Below are positions 11,962-23,000 of a stretch of DNA of 52,365 bases, piece after piece. How positions within the stretch are numbered: position 1 is the stretch's first letter; every line of letters starts with the position of its first letter. Position numbers and translations under genes: made by a program. Under the pieces are notes generated by a model that was not told the origin of the DNA, did not search any database, and was given only the letters and a program-made list of their open reading frames with translations. Source of the DNA: Polynucleobacter sp. (GTDB lineage: Bacteria > Pseudomonadota > Gammaproteobacteria > Burkholderiales > Burkholderiaceae); assembly GCA_030696845.1 (NCBI GenBank), contig JAUYRJ010000028.1, positions 1 to 52,365 of the forward strand, read 5' to 3'.

Positions 11962-12753
11962 TTAATTAGAAAAATAGGCATCCCAAGCAGATTTGATTAT
12001 TAAAGCACTCACAAAAACCAAGAATGCCTTACGGACAAAACCACTGCCATGCTGGATTGCAAGGCGACTCCCAAAGTGGCTGCCCGCAATATTGGCTAGC
12101 ATCATGGAAAAACCCAGTGTCCAGCTGATTTTCCCTAGACCGCCCAAAAGCACCACTGCCGCTAAGTTAGTTGAGACATTAACGAGCTTAGTAGCTGCTG
12201 ACGCATGCAAAAAATCAAAGTTGAAAAAACGCACAAAACCAAACAACAAAAAACTGCCTGTTCCAGGACCAAAAAAGCCGTCATAAAATCCCACTATCAA
12301 GCCCAACAAAACCCCTTTGAGCTGCAACAGTCGGCTGTGCTCCATTGGTTTATGTGTCTGGCCCAAGGAGGGCTGAAGAAAGGTGTAAATCAACAAAAAG
12401 AGTAAAACAAACGGTAGTGCCTTGCGCAAGGGGTCGGCAGGAAAAATACTCACCGCTCCCGCTCCCAACAAGGCACCAACAAAGCCCGCCACAATGGCCG
12501 GAACAATCAGTCTCCACGGCAAAACCACATAGCGCAGGTATTTACGCGCAGCATTTATTGTGCCGCCTATGGCGGAAAGTTTATTAGTGCCCAAAAGGGT
12601 TGCAGGTTGAACCTCTGGGTAGACAGCAAACAACACTGGAACCTGAATCAACCCACCGCCACCGGCCACGGCATCAACCAATCCCGCAAAAAAGGCAGCC
12701 GCCAATAACAATGGCCACAGATACAGCGAAAACTCAATAGCGATATCAAGCAA
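11962..12753 (-). CDS. TSUP (TauE/SafE) family membrane permease, YfcA-like
   Basis: 263 residues, about eight membrane helices in two repeats. The segment GLVDAVAGGGGLIQVP (about 25-40) and the second-repeat GFYDGFFGPGTGSFL are the signatures of the YfcA branch of the sulfite exporter TauE/SafE family. Substrates of this branch are mostly unknown, and sulfur oxyanions or organic acids have been shown for relatives. It lies downstream of the DUF3717-like gene on the same strand and upstream of mnmG across the parS region. A second, unrelated-looking TSUP gene lies at 41991-42722. Confidence 0.85.
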   Translation of the reverse strand: MLDIAIEFSLYLWPLLLAAAFFAGLVDAVAGGGGLIQVPVLFAVYPEVQPATLLGTNKLSAIGGTINAARKYLRYVVLPWRLIVPAIVAGFVGALLGAGAVSIFPADPLRKALPFVLLFLLIYTFLQPSLGQTHKPMEHSRLLQLKGVLLGLIVGFYDGFFGPGTGSFLLFGFVRFFNFDFLHASAATKLVNVSTNLAAVVLLGGLGKISWTLGFSMMLANIAGSHFGSRLAIQHGSGFVRKAFLVFVSALIIKSAWDAYFSN

Positions 12754-12787
12754 TTCGACTACTTACCAACACGAGGTTGCGGGCAAA

Positions 12788-13000
12788 CTAACGCGCAAAG
12801 TACTCCTTAAGCGCCTGACGAGCCGACTCATCTAAAACATCCAAAGGAATACGCTGAGCACCCTGAACAATCAGCATGGCATAGGGCCCAGCCAAAACAG
12901 AGACTTGTGGACACAACTGAAGCGCATCGCCTGTTGAGGGTGACTGGGCACGCCAATAATTTATGGCAGCCTCAAGCTCCTGAATCGTCACAAAGACCAT
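12788..13000 (-). CDS. Small conserved protein, resembles DUF3717
   Basis: 70 residues, no membrane segment. The pattern ITxxELEAAINYWRAxSPSTGDxxxLCP with a helical C-terminus resembles DUF3717, a short family that I associate with Burkholderiales. No function is known. It starts 3 bases after the SET-protein stop, so it is probably the distal gene of the gyrB transcript. The family assignment is from memory of the pattern. Confidence 0.7.
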   Translation of the reverse strand: MVFVTIQELEAAINYWRAQSPSTGDALQLCPQVSVLAGPYAMLIVQGAQRIPLDVLDESARQALKEYFAR

Positions 13001-13003
13001 TGC

Positions 13004-13501
13004 TTACGATTTACTGCGTTTTGCGAGCATTGTCCCGCGGCAGTTTTTAGCGCCACAGCGACACGCGTAATCTTTTTTCATCTCCTTGGTAATGCGGCCC
13101 TCAACATCAAGCGCATAGTCATAAAAGAGTTCTTCGCCCGGAACAAGCCTCCGCTTAGCAAAAATAAAAACACGGGGCTGGCCATCGTAAATTTCTTCTT
13201 GCGCCTCACAATTGGGCTTACAAGAGTGATTAATCCAGCGAGCGGCATTTCCCTGGTGATTCGCATCAATCACACGACCATCCTCAAGGGAGAAATAAAA
13301 TGTGTGATTCGGCTGAAGAGGGTCGTGTGGGTGGCGGCGCTCTGCCTCTTTCCAACTAATCCGCTCGCCCTCATACTCAATAATGGCAGCACCCTTATTA
13401 ATTTGCTTTTTAGCAAAAACACCCTTACCGTGAATGGGTGAGGTCTTAACCGCAATGGCGGCACGATCTGCTTTTGGCAGAGGCACAATACTTTTCTTCA
13501 T
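13004..13501 (-). CDS. SET-domain protein lysine methyltransferase
   Basis: 165 residues, essentially a bare SET domain. The SAM loop GKGVFA is at 25-30, the pseudoknot motif NHSCKPNC at 91-98 and EELFYDY at 123-129. A post-SET Cys cluster CRCGAKNC (147-154) with Cys94 can bind zinc. All catalytic elements of eukaryotic-type SET enzymes are present, so it should transfer methyl groups from SAM to lysine of some protein. The substrate is unknown. Its ATG lies 3 bases after the gyrB stop. Possible targets are DNA-associated proteins, but nothing in the sequence shows this. Confidence 0.88.
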   Translation of the reverse strand: MKKSIVPLPKADRAAIAVKTSPIHGKGVFAKKQINKGAAIIEYEGERISWKEAERRHPHDPLQPNHTFYFSLEDGRVIDANHQGNAARWINHSCKPNCEAQEEIYDGQPRVFIFAKRRLVPGEELFYDYALDVEGRITKEMKKDYACRCGAKNCRGTMLAKRSKS

Positions 13502-13504
13502 GAT

Positions 13505-16009
<2,505 letters not shown>

Positions 16010-16014
16010 CTAAA

Positions 16015-17130
16015 TTAGATGCGCATTGGCATTACTACATACTTAAAATCCTCAGAGCCCGGCAGAGTCACGATCGCACTGCTGTTCGCATCACCAAGGC
16101 TAATTTGAATACTCTCGACTTTTACATTGGCGAGTACATCCAATAAGTAACTCACATTAAACCCAATCTCCACAGAATCGCCAGAGTAATCCGTTTCAAT
16201 ATCCTCTTGGGCCTCTTCCTGTTCGGCATTGGTAGATTGAATGGTGATTCGGTTAGAACCAAAAGAAAAACGCACACCTTTGAATTTATCCGTAGTTAAG
16301 ATTGCCGCGCGCTGGAGTGCAGCCTGAAGTGTTTCTCTGCCAACAACCAACGCATTTTTATGGCCCTTTGGAATAACCCGCTGGAAATCGGGAAATTTGC
16401 CCTCAACCAATTTGGAAATAAGCTCGACATCCCCAAAAGTGAATTTAATCTGATTAGCGGTAAGACTAAGCTCCAGCAACTCATCGGTATCGCCGAGCAA
16501 ATGCTGACACTCCAAAATGGTTTTACGGGGAATAATAATTTCTTGGCGTCCACCATTGCCAGCAATGGGCTCGGCAAGCTCAACACGACTATATGCCAAG
16601 CGATGGCCATCGGTAGCAACGGCAACAACCTCCTTACCCTCAATTACCAACAACATACCATTAAGGTAATAGCGAATATCTTGTTGCGCCATCGCAAAAT
16701 GCACTTGGCTAATTAACTGCTTAAAGCTTTTTTGTGGCATCGTCCAACTTGCAATCACCTCACCCACTGCCTGCATAACAGGAAACTCCGTGGCGGATAG
16801 GGTTTGCAAACTAAAGCGGCTCTTGCCACTCTGAACCACCATCTTCGCATCTTTCAAGCTCAGCGTTACCGGACCCTCGGGCAGCGCCCGCAAGATGTCT
16901 AATAATTTGCGAGCCGCTACAGTGGTAGTGACCTCCTCCTCACCAACCCCAAAGGACGCGCTTGTTGCAATCTGAATTTCAATATCAGTAGAAACAAAAG
17001 TAACGCGGTCACCCACCTTTTTAAAAAGGAGATTTGCCAAAATAGGTAATGTATGTCGACGCTCAACAATGCCACTAACCACTTGCAATGGTTTTAATAA
17101 ATTATCACGCGATGTGTTTACGAGTTGCAT
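16015..17130 (-). CDS. dnaN: DNA polymerase III sliding clamp, beta subunit
   Basis: 371 residues with the three-fold repeated clamp architecture. It starts MQLVNTSRDNLLKPLQVVSGIVERR and ends with the conserved YVVMPMRI, which lines the client-binding pocket. It forms the ring that tethers polymerase and other clamp clients to DNA. It lies between dnaA and gyrB; the 265-base gap to dnaA carries DnaA boxes. Confidence 0.98.
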   Translation of the reverse strand: MQLVNTSRDNLLKPLQVVSGIVERRHTLPILANLLFKKVGDRVTFVSTDIEIQIATSASFGVGEEEVTTTVAARKLLDILRALPEGPVTLSLKDAKMVVQSGKSRFSLQTLSATEFPVMQAVGEVIASWTMPQKSFKQLISQVHFAMAQQDIRYYLNGMLLVIEGKEVVAVATDGHRLAYSRVELAEPIAGNGGRQEIIIPRKTILECQHLLGDTDELLELSLTANQIKFTFGDVELISKLVEGKFPDFQRVIPKGHKNALVVGRETLQAALQRAAILTTDKFKGVRFSFGSNRITIQSTNAEQEEAQEDIETDYSGDSVEIGFNVSYLLDVLANVKVESIQISLGDANSSAIVTLPGSEDFKYVVMPMRI

Positions 17131-17395
17131 TGCTTTTAAATCCTTGTATATATATCTAAGTAGTAATAGTAATAAGGCTCGCCAAAACGGTGGATAAGTT
17201 AAATATGCCTTTTAAAACAAATACCTAAACCCAAAAAAACCTGTGGAAAACCTCTGTATAAATAAAGGATAAGTTTTGGATAACTATTGTAATAAACCCC
17301 ATTTTTGCATGAAGTTAAAGTTTTCCCCAATTTATCCACATCAAACCAACCCACTTATGCACATAGTCATACACAACCTTATCCACAGATCAAAA
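17131..17395. other. Candidate oriC region, dnaA-dnaN gap
   Basis: A 265-base gap. Perfect DnaA boxes TTATCCACA are at 17332-17340 and 17379-17387. One-mismatch copies are at 17355-17363 (TTATGCACA) and, in inverse orientation, 17189-17197 (GGTGGATAA). Further relaxed copies lie near 17241 and 17276. An AT-rich stretch with ATATATAT near 17148-17155 could be the unwinding element. Transcription direction of flanking genes also diverges here. I infer origin function from this pattern. Confidence 0.75.
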
Positions 17396-18841
17396 TCACG
17401 CCTTTAAGGTTTGTTCAATGACGTGAATTTCATGGTTTAGCTGCCCATCATGGGAACGCTCTTCCGAAATTTTGCGGACGGCGTGTAAAACTGTTGTGTG
17501 GTCGCGACCACCAAATAAATCACCAATCTCGGGCAAGCTTTTTTGGGTTAGCTCTTTTGCCATAAACATGGCGATTTGGCGAGGGCGGGCAATGTTTGCG
17601 GGCCGCTTTTTGGAATACATGTCAGCAACCTTGATGTTATAGAAATCAGCAACTGCTTTTTGAATGTTTTCAACCGAAATTTGGCGGTTTTGTATGGACA
17701 ATAGATCTTTAAGGGCAATGCGAGCCACATCAATGGTGACTTCGCGCCCATGAAAACGAACGTAGGCCAAAATTTTGCGTAGCGCCCCCTCAAGCTCGCG
17801 TACGTTTGACCTAAGGTGTTTGGCAACAAAAAAAGCCACATCTTCCGTCATTGGAATGCCTTCGGCCAATGCCTTTTTCATCAAAATCGCCACCCGCATT
17901 TCAAGCTCCGGGGGCTCAATGGCAACAGTAAGCCCAGAATCAAAGCGGGAGATCAGGCGATCATCAATGCCCGCCATCTCCTTGGGATAGGTGTCACTTG
18001 TAATGATGACTTGGGAACGATTGCCCAAAAGGGCCTCAAAGGCATAAAAAAACTCCTCTTGCGTCCGCGATTTACCACTAAAAAACTGAATATCGTCAAT
18101 AAGAAGCAGGTCTAAAGAGTGGTAGTAACGCTTAAACCGGTCAAACGCCTTTTGTTGGTACGCCCGAACCACGTCAGAGACATACTGCTCCGCATGAATA
18201 TACCGAATACGGGCGTCCGGCTTCTCCTTAAGAAGGTGGTTACCAATGGCGTGAATAAGGTGTGTTTTGCCAAGACCTACTCCCCCATATAAAAACATCG
18301 GGTTGTACGAAGTTCCTGGGTTGTGTGCAACCTGTATGGAGGCGGCTCGCGCCAATTGATTGGCCTTACCGGTCACAAATGTATCGAAAGTTAAGCCGGG
18401 GTTGAGTTTAGAGTGGTCCTCGATACCATAGTTGGCTTCGTCAGGTTCGGGCGAATCAAGAGCCGCAGCATCGCTAGACTCAGAAATAAAAGGTGCAGCG
18501 CTTATAGAGTTGTGGGTAGAGAGTGGGCTTATTAAGCCGGGAATGGGCTTGCTGCCATCATCCAACACAAAATTCAATATGAACGGCTTTCCAAAGTACA
18601 GCGAGGCCATTTCCTGAAAGCGATCAGAAAACGTTTTCTTAATCCAATCCAACTTAAATCGATTGGGTGCTGTAATTGTTAGTGAACATTCACTCTCATC
18701 GAAGCCCCCAATTTTAAGTGGCTGAATCCACGTTTTAAACTGTTGTGGGGAAAGTTCGCGGGATAGGGTTTGGATGGCATCATCCCAAAAACCAAGGGGG
18801 CTTAAGACAGACAAGGAGGAATTATTTTCTAGATTGCTCAT
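17396..18841 (-). CDS. dnaA: Chromosomal replication initiator DnaA
   Basis: 481 residues. Domain I (about 15-95) is followed by a variable linker (about 100-145, Ser/Ala/Asp-rich). The AAA+ core has Walker A GGVGLGKT at 186-193 and Walker [11 protein letters not shown] near 250. Domain IV carries the DnaA signature [15 protein letters not shown], which reads DnaA boxes. It starts replication at oriC. Boxes on both sides of the gene suggest autoregulation of its own promoter. Confidence 0.98.
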   Translation of the reverse strand: MSNLENNSSLSVLSPLGFWDDAIQTLSRELSPQQFKTWIQPLKIGGFDESECSLTITAPNRFKLDWIKKTFSDRFQEMASLYFGKPFILNFVLDDGSKPIPGLISPLSTHNSISAAPFISESSDAAALDSPEPDEANYGIEDHSKLNPGLTFDTFVTGKANQLARAASIQVAHNPGTSYNPMFLYGGVGLGKTHLIHAIGNHLLKEKPDARIRYIHAEQYVSDVVRAYQQKAFDRFKRYYHSLDLLLIDDIQFFSGKSRTQEEFFYAFEALLGNRSQVIITSDTYPKEMAGIDDRLISRFDSGLTVAIEPPELEMRVAILMKKALAEGIPMTEDVAFFVAKHLRSNVRELEGALRKILAYVRFHGREVTIDVARIALKDLLSIQNRQISVENIQKAVADFYNIKVADMYSKKRPANIARPRQIAMFMAKELTQKSLPEIGDLFGGRDHTTVLHAVRKISEERSHDGQLNHEIHVIEQTLKA

Positions 18842-19062
18842 TTAGGGAGGATTGATTGTAGCGATTTACTAAAGTTATCCACAAGTAAAAAATGCGTGGA
18901 AAACCTGTGGATAACTTGTGAACAAGCCAGTAAAAAACAATAAAAACAGGACTTTATAAAAAAAACTGAAAATTAAGTGAGGGAAAAACCCAATAAACAC
19001 CTAACTTAGCTTGACCTAAAGCGCTGCACAAAGGAAAATACTTGGCTTTCCCGAGGTCAATC
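18842..19062. promoter_or_regulatory. dnaA-rpmH divergent intergenic region with DnaA boxes
   Basis: A 221-base gap between divergent genes. Two perfect DnaA boxes face each other: TTATCCACA at 18875-18883 and TGTGGATAA at 18906-18914. Both lie close to the dnaA start, where DnaA could repress its own gene or take part in origin binding. The right part is A-rich and holds the rpmH promoter. Confidence 0.7.
19010..19039 (+). promoter_or_regulatory. Candidate rpmH promoter
   Basis: TTGACC at 19010-19015 matches the -35 consensus in 5 of 6 positions. A weaker GAAAAT at 19034-19039 follows at 18 bases. It lies about 25 bases ahead of the rpmH ATG, in the position expected for the rpmH-rnpA promoter. 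Confidence 0.4.
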
Positions 19063-19197
19063 ATGAAAAGAACATACCAACCATCCGTAACCCGCCGTAA
19101 ACGTACCCACGGCTTTCGCGTCCGCATGAAAACCCGTGGCGGTCGCACCGTATTAAATGCGCGTCGCGCAAAAGGCCGAAAACGACTCGCTGTTTGA
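19063..19197 (+). CDS. rpmH: 50S ribosomal protein L34
   Basis: 44 residues, the normal L34 length, very basic. It starts [20 protein letters not shown] and ends [11 protein letters not shown], the conserved L34 sequence. It is a component of the large ribosomal subunit. It begins the rightward rpmH-rnpA-yidD-yidC-mnmE run and is divergent from dnaA. The next gene, rnpA, starts inside it in another frame. Confidence 0.97.
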   Translation: MKRTYQPSVTRRKRTHGFRVRMKTRGGRTVLNARRAKGRKRLAV

Positions 19198-19531
19198 GGT
19201 TGATGCTCGTTTGAAAAGCGCACGAATATCGGAGTTGCTTAAAACACCACCCAAAATCAGCAAGGATTGGGGTGTTTACACAGGGACTCCTTTGCATTGC
19301 GCACAAGCAGAACTTGGAATTGCGGTAGCCAAAAAACTAGCGAAGCGTGCTGTAGATCGAAATCGATTAAAGCGATTAATACGCGAAACCGTGAATAAGC
19401 AGCGCAAAGCCGGGGAGTTAAGTGTAGATGTGGTGGTGCGCTTGCGTAAAGCTATAGGACAGAAAACACGTGGTAGGTTAAGAGAGAATGAGCGCATTAG
19501 CCTAAAGATGCAAATCACAGGATTAATTTAG
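19157..19531 (+). CDS. rnpA: Ribonuclease P protein component
   Basis: 124 residues. The family motif [16 protein letters not shown], containing the RNR sequence, and the basic fold around it identify RnpA. It binds the RNase P RNA (not in this window) and helps cleave 5' leaders of pre-tRNA. The ATG at 19157 overlaps rpmH by 41 bases. A TTG at 19211 would avoid the overlap but cuts the N-terminus to fewer residues than usual before the conserved region. The overlapping start is preferred. Confidence 0.92.
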   Translation: MRVAQKAENDSLFEVDARLKSARISELLKTPPKISKDWGVYTGTPLHCAQAELGIAVAKKLAKRAVDRNRLKRLIRETVNKQRKAGELSVDVVVRLRKAIGQKTRGRLRENERISLKMQITGLI

Positions 19532-19774
19532 GTGCAAATACTGAATCAGGCGGCAATCACATTAATAAAAATGTATCAAATTGCATTGAGCCCTTATTTT
19601 GGCGCCCAGTGCAAATTCGAACCAAGTTGTTCGGAATACGCGTGCCATTGTTTTAAGGTGCACGGCCCAATCAAAAGCACTGGCCTAACTCTCTGGCGCC
19701 TATTAAGGTGCAACCCGTGGAGCCATGGCGGCTATGATCCAGTGATTAACCCAAGCAACTCAAAAAATAAATAG
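19532..19774 (+). CDS. yidD: Membrane protein insertion efficiency factor YidD
   Basis: 80 residues with a GTG start directly after the rnpA stop. CKFEPSCSEYA and LWRLLRCNPWSHGGYDPV are the diagnostic YidD motifs, with conserved cysteines. It is a small inner-membrane-associated protein that assists YidC-dependent insertion. It ends 6 bases before yidC, fitting the universal rnpA-yidD-yidC arrangement. Confidence 0.95.
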   Translation: MQILNQAAITLIKMYQIALSPYFGAQCKFEPSCSEYACHCFKVHGPIKSTGLTLWRLLRCNPWSHGGYDPVINPSNSKNK

Positions 19775-19780
19775 AAAAAC

Positions 19781-21448
19781 ATGGATACAAAACGAACTAT
19801 TCTATGGGCAGTATTTTCGATCGCAGGATTGTTGCTCTATAACAATTGGCTGGCCTACGAAGGCAAATCCCCTATTTTTGGCCCACAAACCACAGCCAAA
19901 CAAAATGAGGCGACCCCCAACCAAGACAAGAAAAACGATGTACCCACCGCTACAGCCGGCAACAATAGTGCCCCACCATCGGTTGTAAATAAGACCCTAC
20001 CAGCAACGGTAGCCCAAGCGGCAAACAAAGAGCGCTTTAAATTGCAAAACGATGTCTTAGCAATTGACATTAGCGCAGATGGCGCCAATGTCATCGGGGC
20101 AACTTTATTAAAAGAGCTTGAAGTCGATAAGAAGCCAATTGAGTTATTGCAAGTAACCCCAGGCCACCAATATTTAGCGCGTTCTGGTTTGATTGCGGCA
20201 GGAAATGTAGAGTTACCAAACCATACCAGTGAATTTAAATTGCAAAGCACGGGTAAAGATGGCTCTGGGCGACCATACTTGGTTGTCATTAGCGAGCGCA
20301 ATGGCGTTTCATTAGAAAAAACATTTATTCTCAATCCCGATAGTTATGTCATCGATGTAATGCATCGTGTAAGCAAAACCAATCCAGCCGTAGGGCCACT
20401 AGTGCTATACACCGAGTTGGTAAGGGATGGAAGCAAGCGCGAAGAAAGCCAGTTTTACAGCACCTTTACCGGCCCAGCGGTTTATACCGATAAAGAGAAA
20501 TTCACCAAAATTGAATTTAGTGACATAGAGAAAAATAAAATCTCAATACCAAAGCAAGTTGCTGCTGGCGAGCCAGCATGGGTGGCAATGGTTCAGCACT
20601 ATTACGCTAGTGCATGGATACCCAGCGACAAACTGGCGCGCGACATTTATGCGGGCAAAATTGATAACAACGTATATCGGGTAGGAATCCAAACGCCGCT
20701 GGAAAATGTCGACCTTGGGAAAACGACCATGGAGACTGCGCGCCTGTTTGTAGGACCGCAACAAGAAAGCGCACTAGAGGTAATAGCACCAGGATTGGAG
20801 CTACTAAAAGATTACGGTTACTTAACCATCTTGGCTAAACCCATTTTTTGGACGCTCGAGCGCATCCATGAATACATAAACAACTGGGGTTGGTCGATCG
20901 TTGTTTTAACCATCTTGATAAAGCTGCTGTTTTATCCCCTATCAGCAGCAAGTTACAAATCGATGGCACGCATGAAAGAGGTGCAGCCGCGCATTATGGC
21001 AATGCGAGAAGCCAACAAAGGCAATCCGCAAAAAATGAATCAAGAAATGATGGCGCTGTACAAAAAGGAAAAAATCAATCCTTTAGGTGGTTGCTTGCCG
21101 ATGTTGATTCAAATCCCCGTGTTTATTTCACTCTACTGGGTACTGCTATCCTCTGTCGAAATTCGCAACGCTCCATGGATTTTATGGATCCATGATTTAG
21201 CCGTACCAGACCCGTATTACATTTTGCCCATCATTATGGCGGTGTCGATGTGGGTTCAAACGAAGCTGAACCCAACGCCACCAGACCCAATACAGGCAAA
21301 GGTCATGATGTACATGCCGATTATTTTTTCAATCATGTTCTTCTTCTTCCCAGCAGGACTGGTTTTGTACTGGGTAGTAAACAACATTTTGTCCATCGCA
21401 CAGCAATGGCAAATTAATAAGATGATCATGAAGAAAGCACCCAAGTAA
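19781..21448 (+). CDS. yidC: Membrane protein insertase YidC
   Basis: 555 residues. An N-terminal membrane anchor (about 5-20) is followed by a Pro/Ala/Asn linker and the large periplasmic beta-supersandwich domain of Gram-negative YidC (to about 345). The conserved C-terminal insertase domain with about five helices contains YPLSAASYKSMARMKEVQPR and NPLGGCLPMLIQIPVF. It inserts inner-membrane proteins with or without SecYEG, including Fo subunits a and c encoded at the left of this window. Confidence 0.98.
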   Translation: MDTKRTILWAVFSIAGLLLYNNWLAYEGKSPIFGPQTTAKQNEATPNQDKKNDVPTATAGNNSAPPSVVNKTLPATVAQAANKERFKLQNDVLAIDISADGANVIGATLLKELEVDKKPIELLQVTPGHQYLARSGLIAAGNVELPNHTSEFKLQSTGKDGSGRPYLVVISERNGVSLEKTFILNPDSYVIDVMHRVSKTNPAVGPLVLYTELVRDGSKREESQFYSTFTGPAVYTDKEKFTKIEFSDIEKNKISIPKQVAAGEPAWVAMVQHYYASAWIPSDKLARDIYAGKIDNNVYRVGIQTPLENVDLGKTTMETARLFVGPQQESALEVIAPGLELLKDYGYLTILAKPIFWTLERIHEYINNWGWSIVVLTILIKLLFYPLSAASYKSMARMKEVQPRIMAMREANKGNPQKMNQEMMALYKKEKINPLGGCLPMLIQIPVFISLYWVLLSSVEIRNAPWILWIHDLAVPDPYYILPIIMAVSMWVQTKLNPTPPDPIQAKVMMYMPIIFSIMFFFFPAGLVLYWVVNNILSIAQQWQINKMIMKKAPK

Positions 21449-21479
21449 GTAAAGCAATCACCATGAAGCAAAAACAACA

Positions 21480-22859
21480 ATGGGACCGGTAGCACGAAAA
21501 ACCCCCATTGTTGCTATTGCAACAGCCACCGGCTCCGCCGGCGTTGGCGTTATTCGAATTAGCGGTGAAAACCTTTCTAAAATTACCGAAGCACTTTGCA
21601 AGAAGCTGCCAAAACCCCGCACTGCGACGCTAATTAATTTAGTCAATCAAACAGGGCAAACGATTGATTCGTGCCTTGCTATACTCTTTCCTGCTCCCGC
21701 CTCATTTACGGGAGAGGATGTATTAGAGCTCCAGTGCCACGGCGGAGCACAGCTGCTCGAGTTGGTTCTCGCTCGGTGCTTAGAGCTTGGCAGAGCGGAA
21801 GGCCTGTCTATAGCACAGCCCGGAGAATTTTCGCTGCGTGCATTTTTGAATGGCAAAATTGATTTAGCGCAGGCCGAAGCCATAGCCGATTTAATCAGCG
21901 CACAGTCTGGTGCAGCAGTCATGGGGGCGGCGCGCTCCTTGCAGGGACAGTTTTCACAAGATATCAATGCATTGGTGGATGAGTTAACGCAACTGCGAAT
22001 CTTGGTGGAATCCACACTCGATTTTCCGGAAGAAGAAATTGAGTTTTTGGAAAACGCTCACGCAAAAGAGCGGCTAGCGGCCATTCAGCATCAAGTAAAG
22101 CAACTAGAGCTGTCTGCAAATCAAGGACGTATATTGCGCGATGGCATACGCACCACCTTGGTTGGCGCTCCGAATGTGGGGAAAAGCTCCTTGCTCAATC
22201 AGTTGGCTGGCGAAGAGCTTGCCATTGTGACTCCTGTTGCCGGCACAACACGCGATCGCATTCGAGAGAGCATTACGATTGATGGCGTGCCAATTCATAT
22301 CACCGATACTGCGGGGCTGAGAGAGACCCTAGATGAGGTTGAGGCTAAAGGAATAGAGCGATCTTGGGATGCAATTGCGACTTCCGACCTGATTATTTTT
22401 ATGGATGCGCTGGACACAAACAATCCCATTAATCAGGTAAACGAAGGAATGCTCCACAATAAAGTGCTGTCTGCTATGCCGACAACATGCCAAGCGCTGC
22501 ATGTGTTGAACAAGGTGGATATTGCGGGATCAACACCGATTCCAGGGGGCGTGATCGCGATTTCCGCCAAAACAGGCGACGGCATACCAGAGCTAAAGCG
22601 CGCCATATTGCAGTCGGTGGGTTGGCAGCAAGGGCAAGAGGATGTGGTTATTTCTCGACGTAGGCACATCGACTGCTTATTAAAGGCCAGTGCTGCATTA
22701 GAAAAAGCAGAGGGATTTGCGCAGGACGGGAACCGCTCTTTAGAGCTCTTTGCAGAAGAATTAAGGTTGGCACAGGATCACTTGGGTCAGATAACAGGCC
22801 GACTTTTGCCTGACGATTTACTAGGCAAAATCTTCAGTCAGTTTTGCATTGGTAAGTAG
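21480..22859 (+). CDS. mnmE: tRNA modification GTPase MnmE
   Basis: 459 residues. The N-terminal tetrahydrofolate-binding domain precedes a G domain inserted in a helical domain. G1 GAPNVGKSS starts at 229 and DTAG lies at 276-279. The C-terminal FCIGK carries the catalytic Cys common to MnmE. With MnmG, encoded on the other side of the origin, it builds the cmnm5 side chain on tRNA wobble uridine. Confidence 0.97.
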   Translation: MGPVARKTPIVAIATATGSAGVGVIRISGENLSKITEALCKKLPKPRTATLINLVNQTGQTIDSCLAILFPAPASFTGEDVLELQCHGGAQLLELVLARCLELGRAEGLSIAQPGEFSLRAFLNGKIDLAQAEAIADLISAQSGAAVMGAARSLQGQFSQDINALVDELTQLRILVESTLDFPEEEIEFLENAHAKERLAAIQHQVKQLELSANQGRILRDGIRTTLVGAPNVGKSSLLNQLAGEELAIVTPVAGTTRDRIRESITIDGVPIHITDTAGLRETLDEVEAKGIERSWDAIATSDLIIFMDALDTNNPINQVNEGMLHNKVLSAMPTTCQALHVLNKVDIAGSTPIPGGVIAISAKTGDGIPELKRAILQSVGWQQGQEDVVISRRRHIDCLLKASAALEKAEGFAQDGNRSLELFAEELRLAQDHLGQITGRLLPDDLLGKIFSQFCIGK

Positions 22860-23000
22860 CTATAAAAATAATGCATACACCAAATAAGGTCGCATAAACC
22901 CAATGAAGACAAGGCTTTGCCGGCTACAAATCGATAAAAACCCCTTATAAAAAATGCTAGAATGCATTGATCCAACACATTAAAATTGCGAGGGCTTTAA

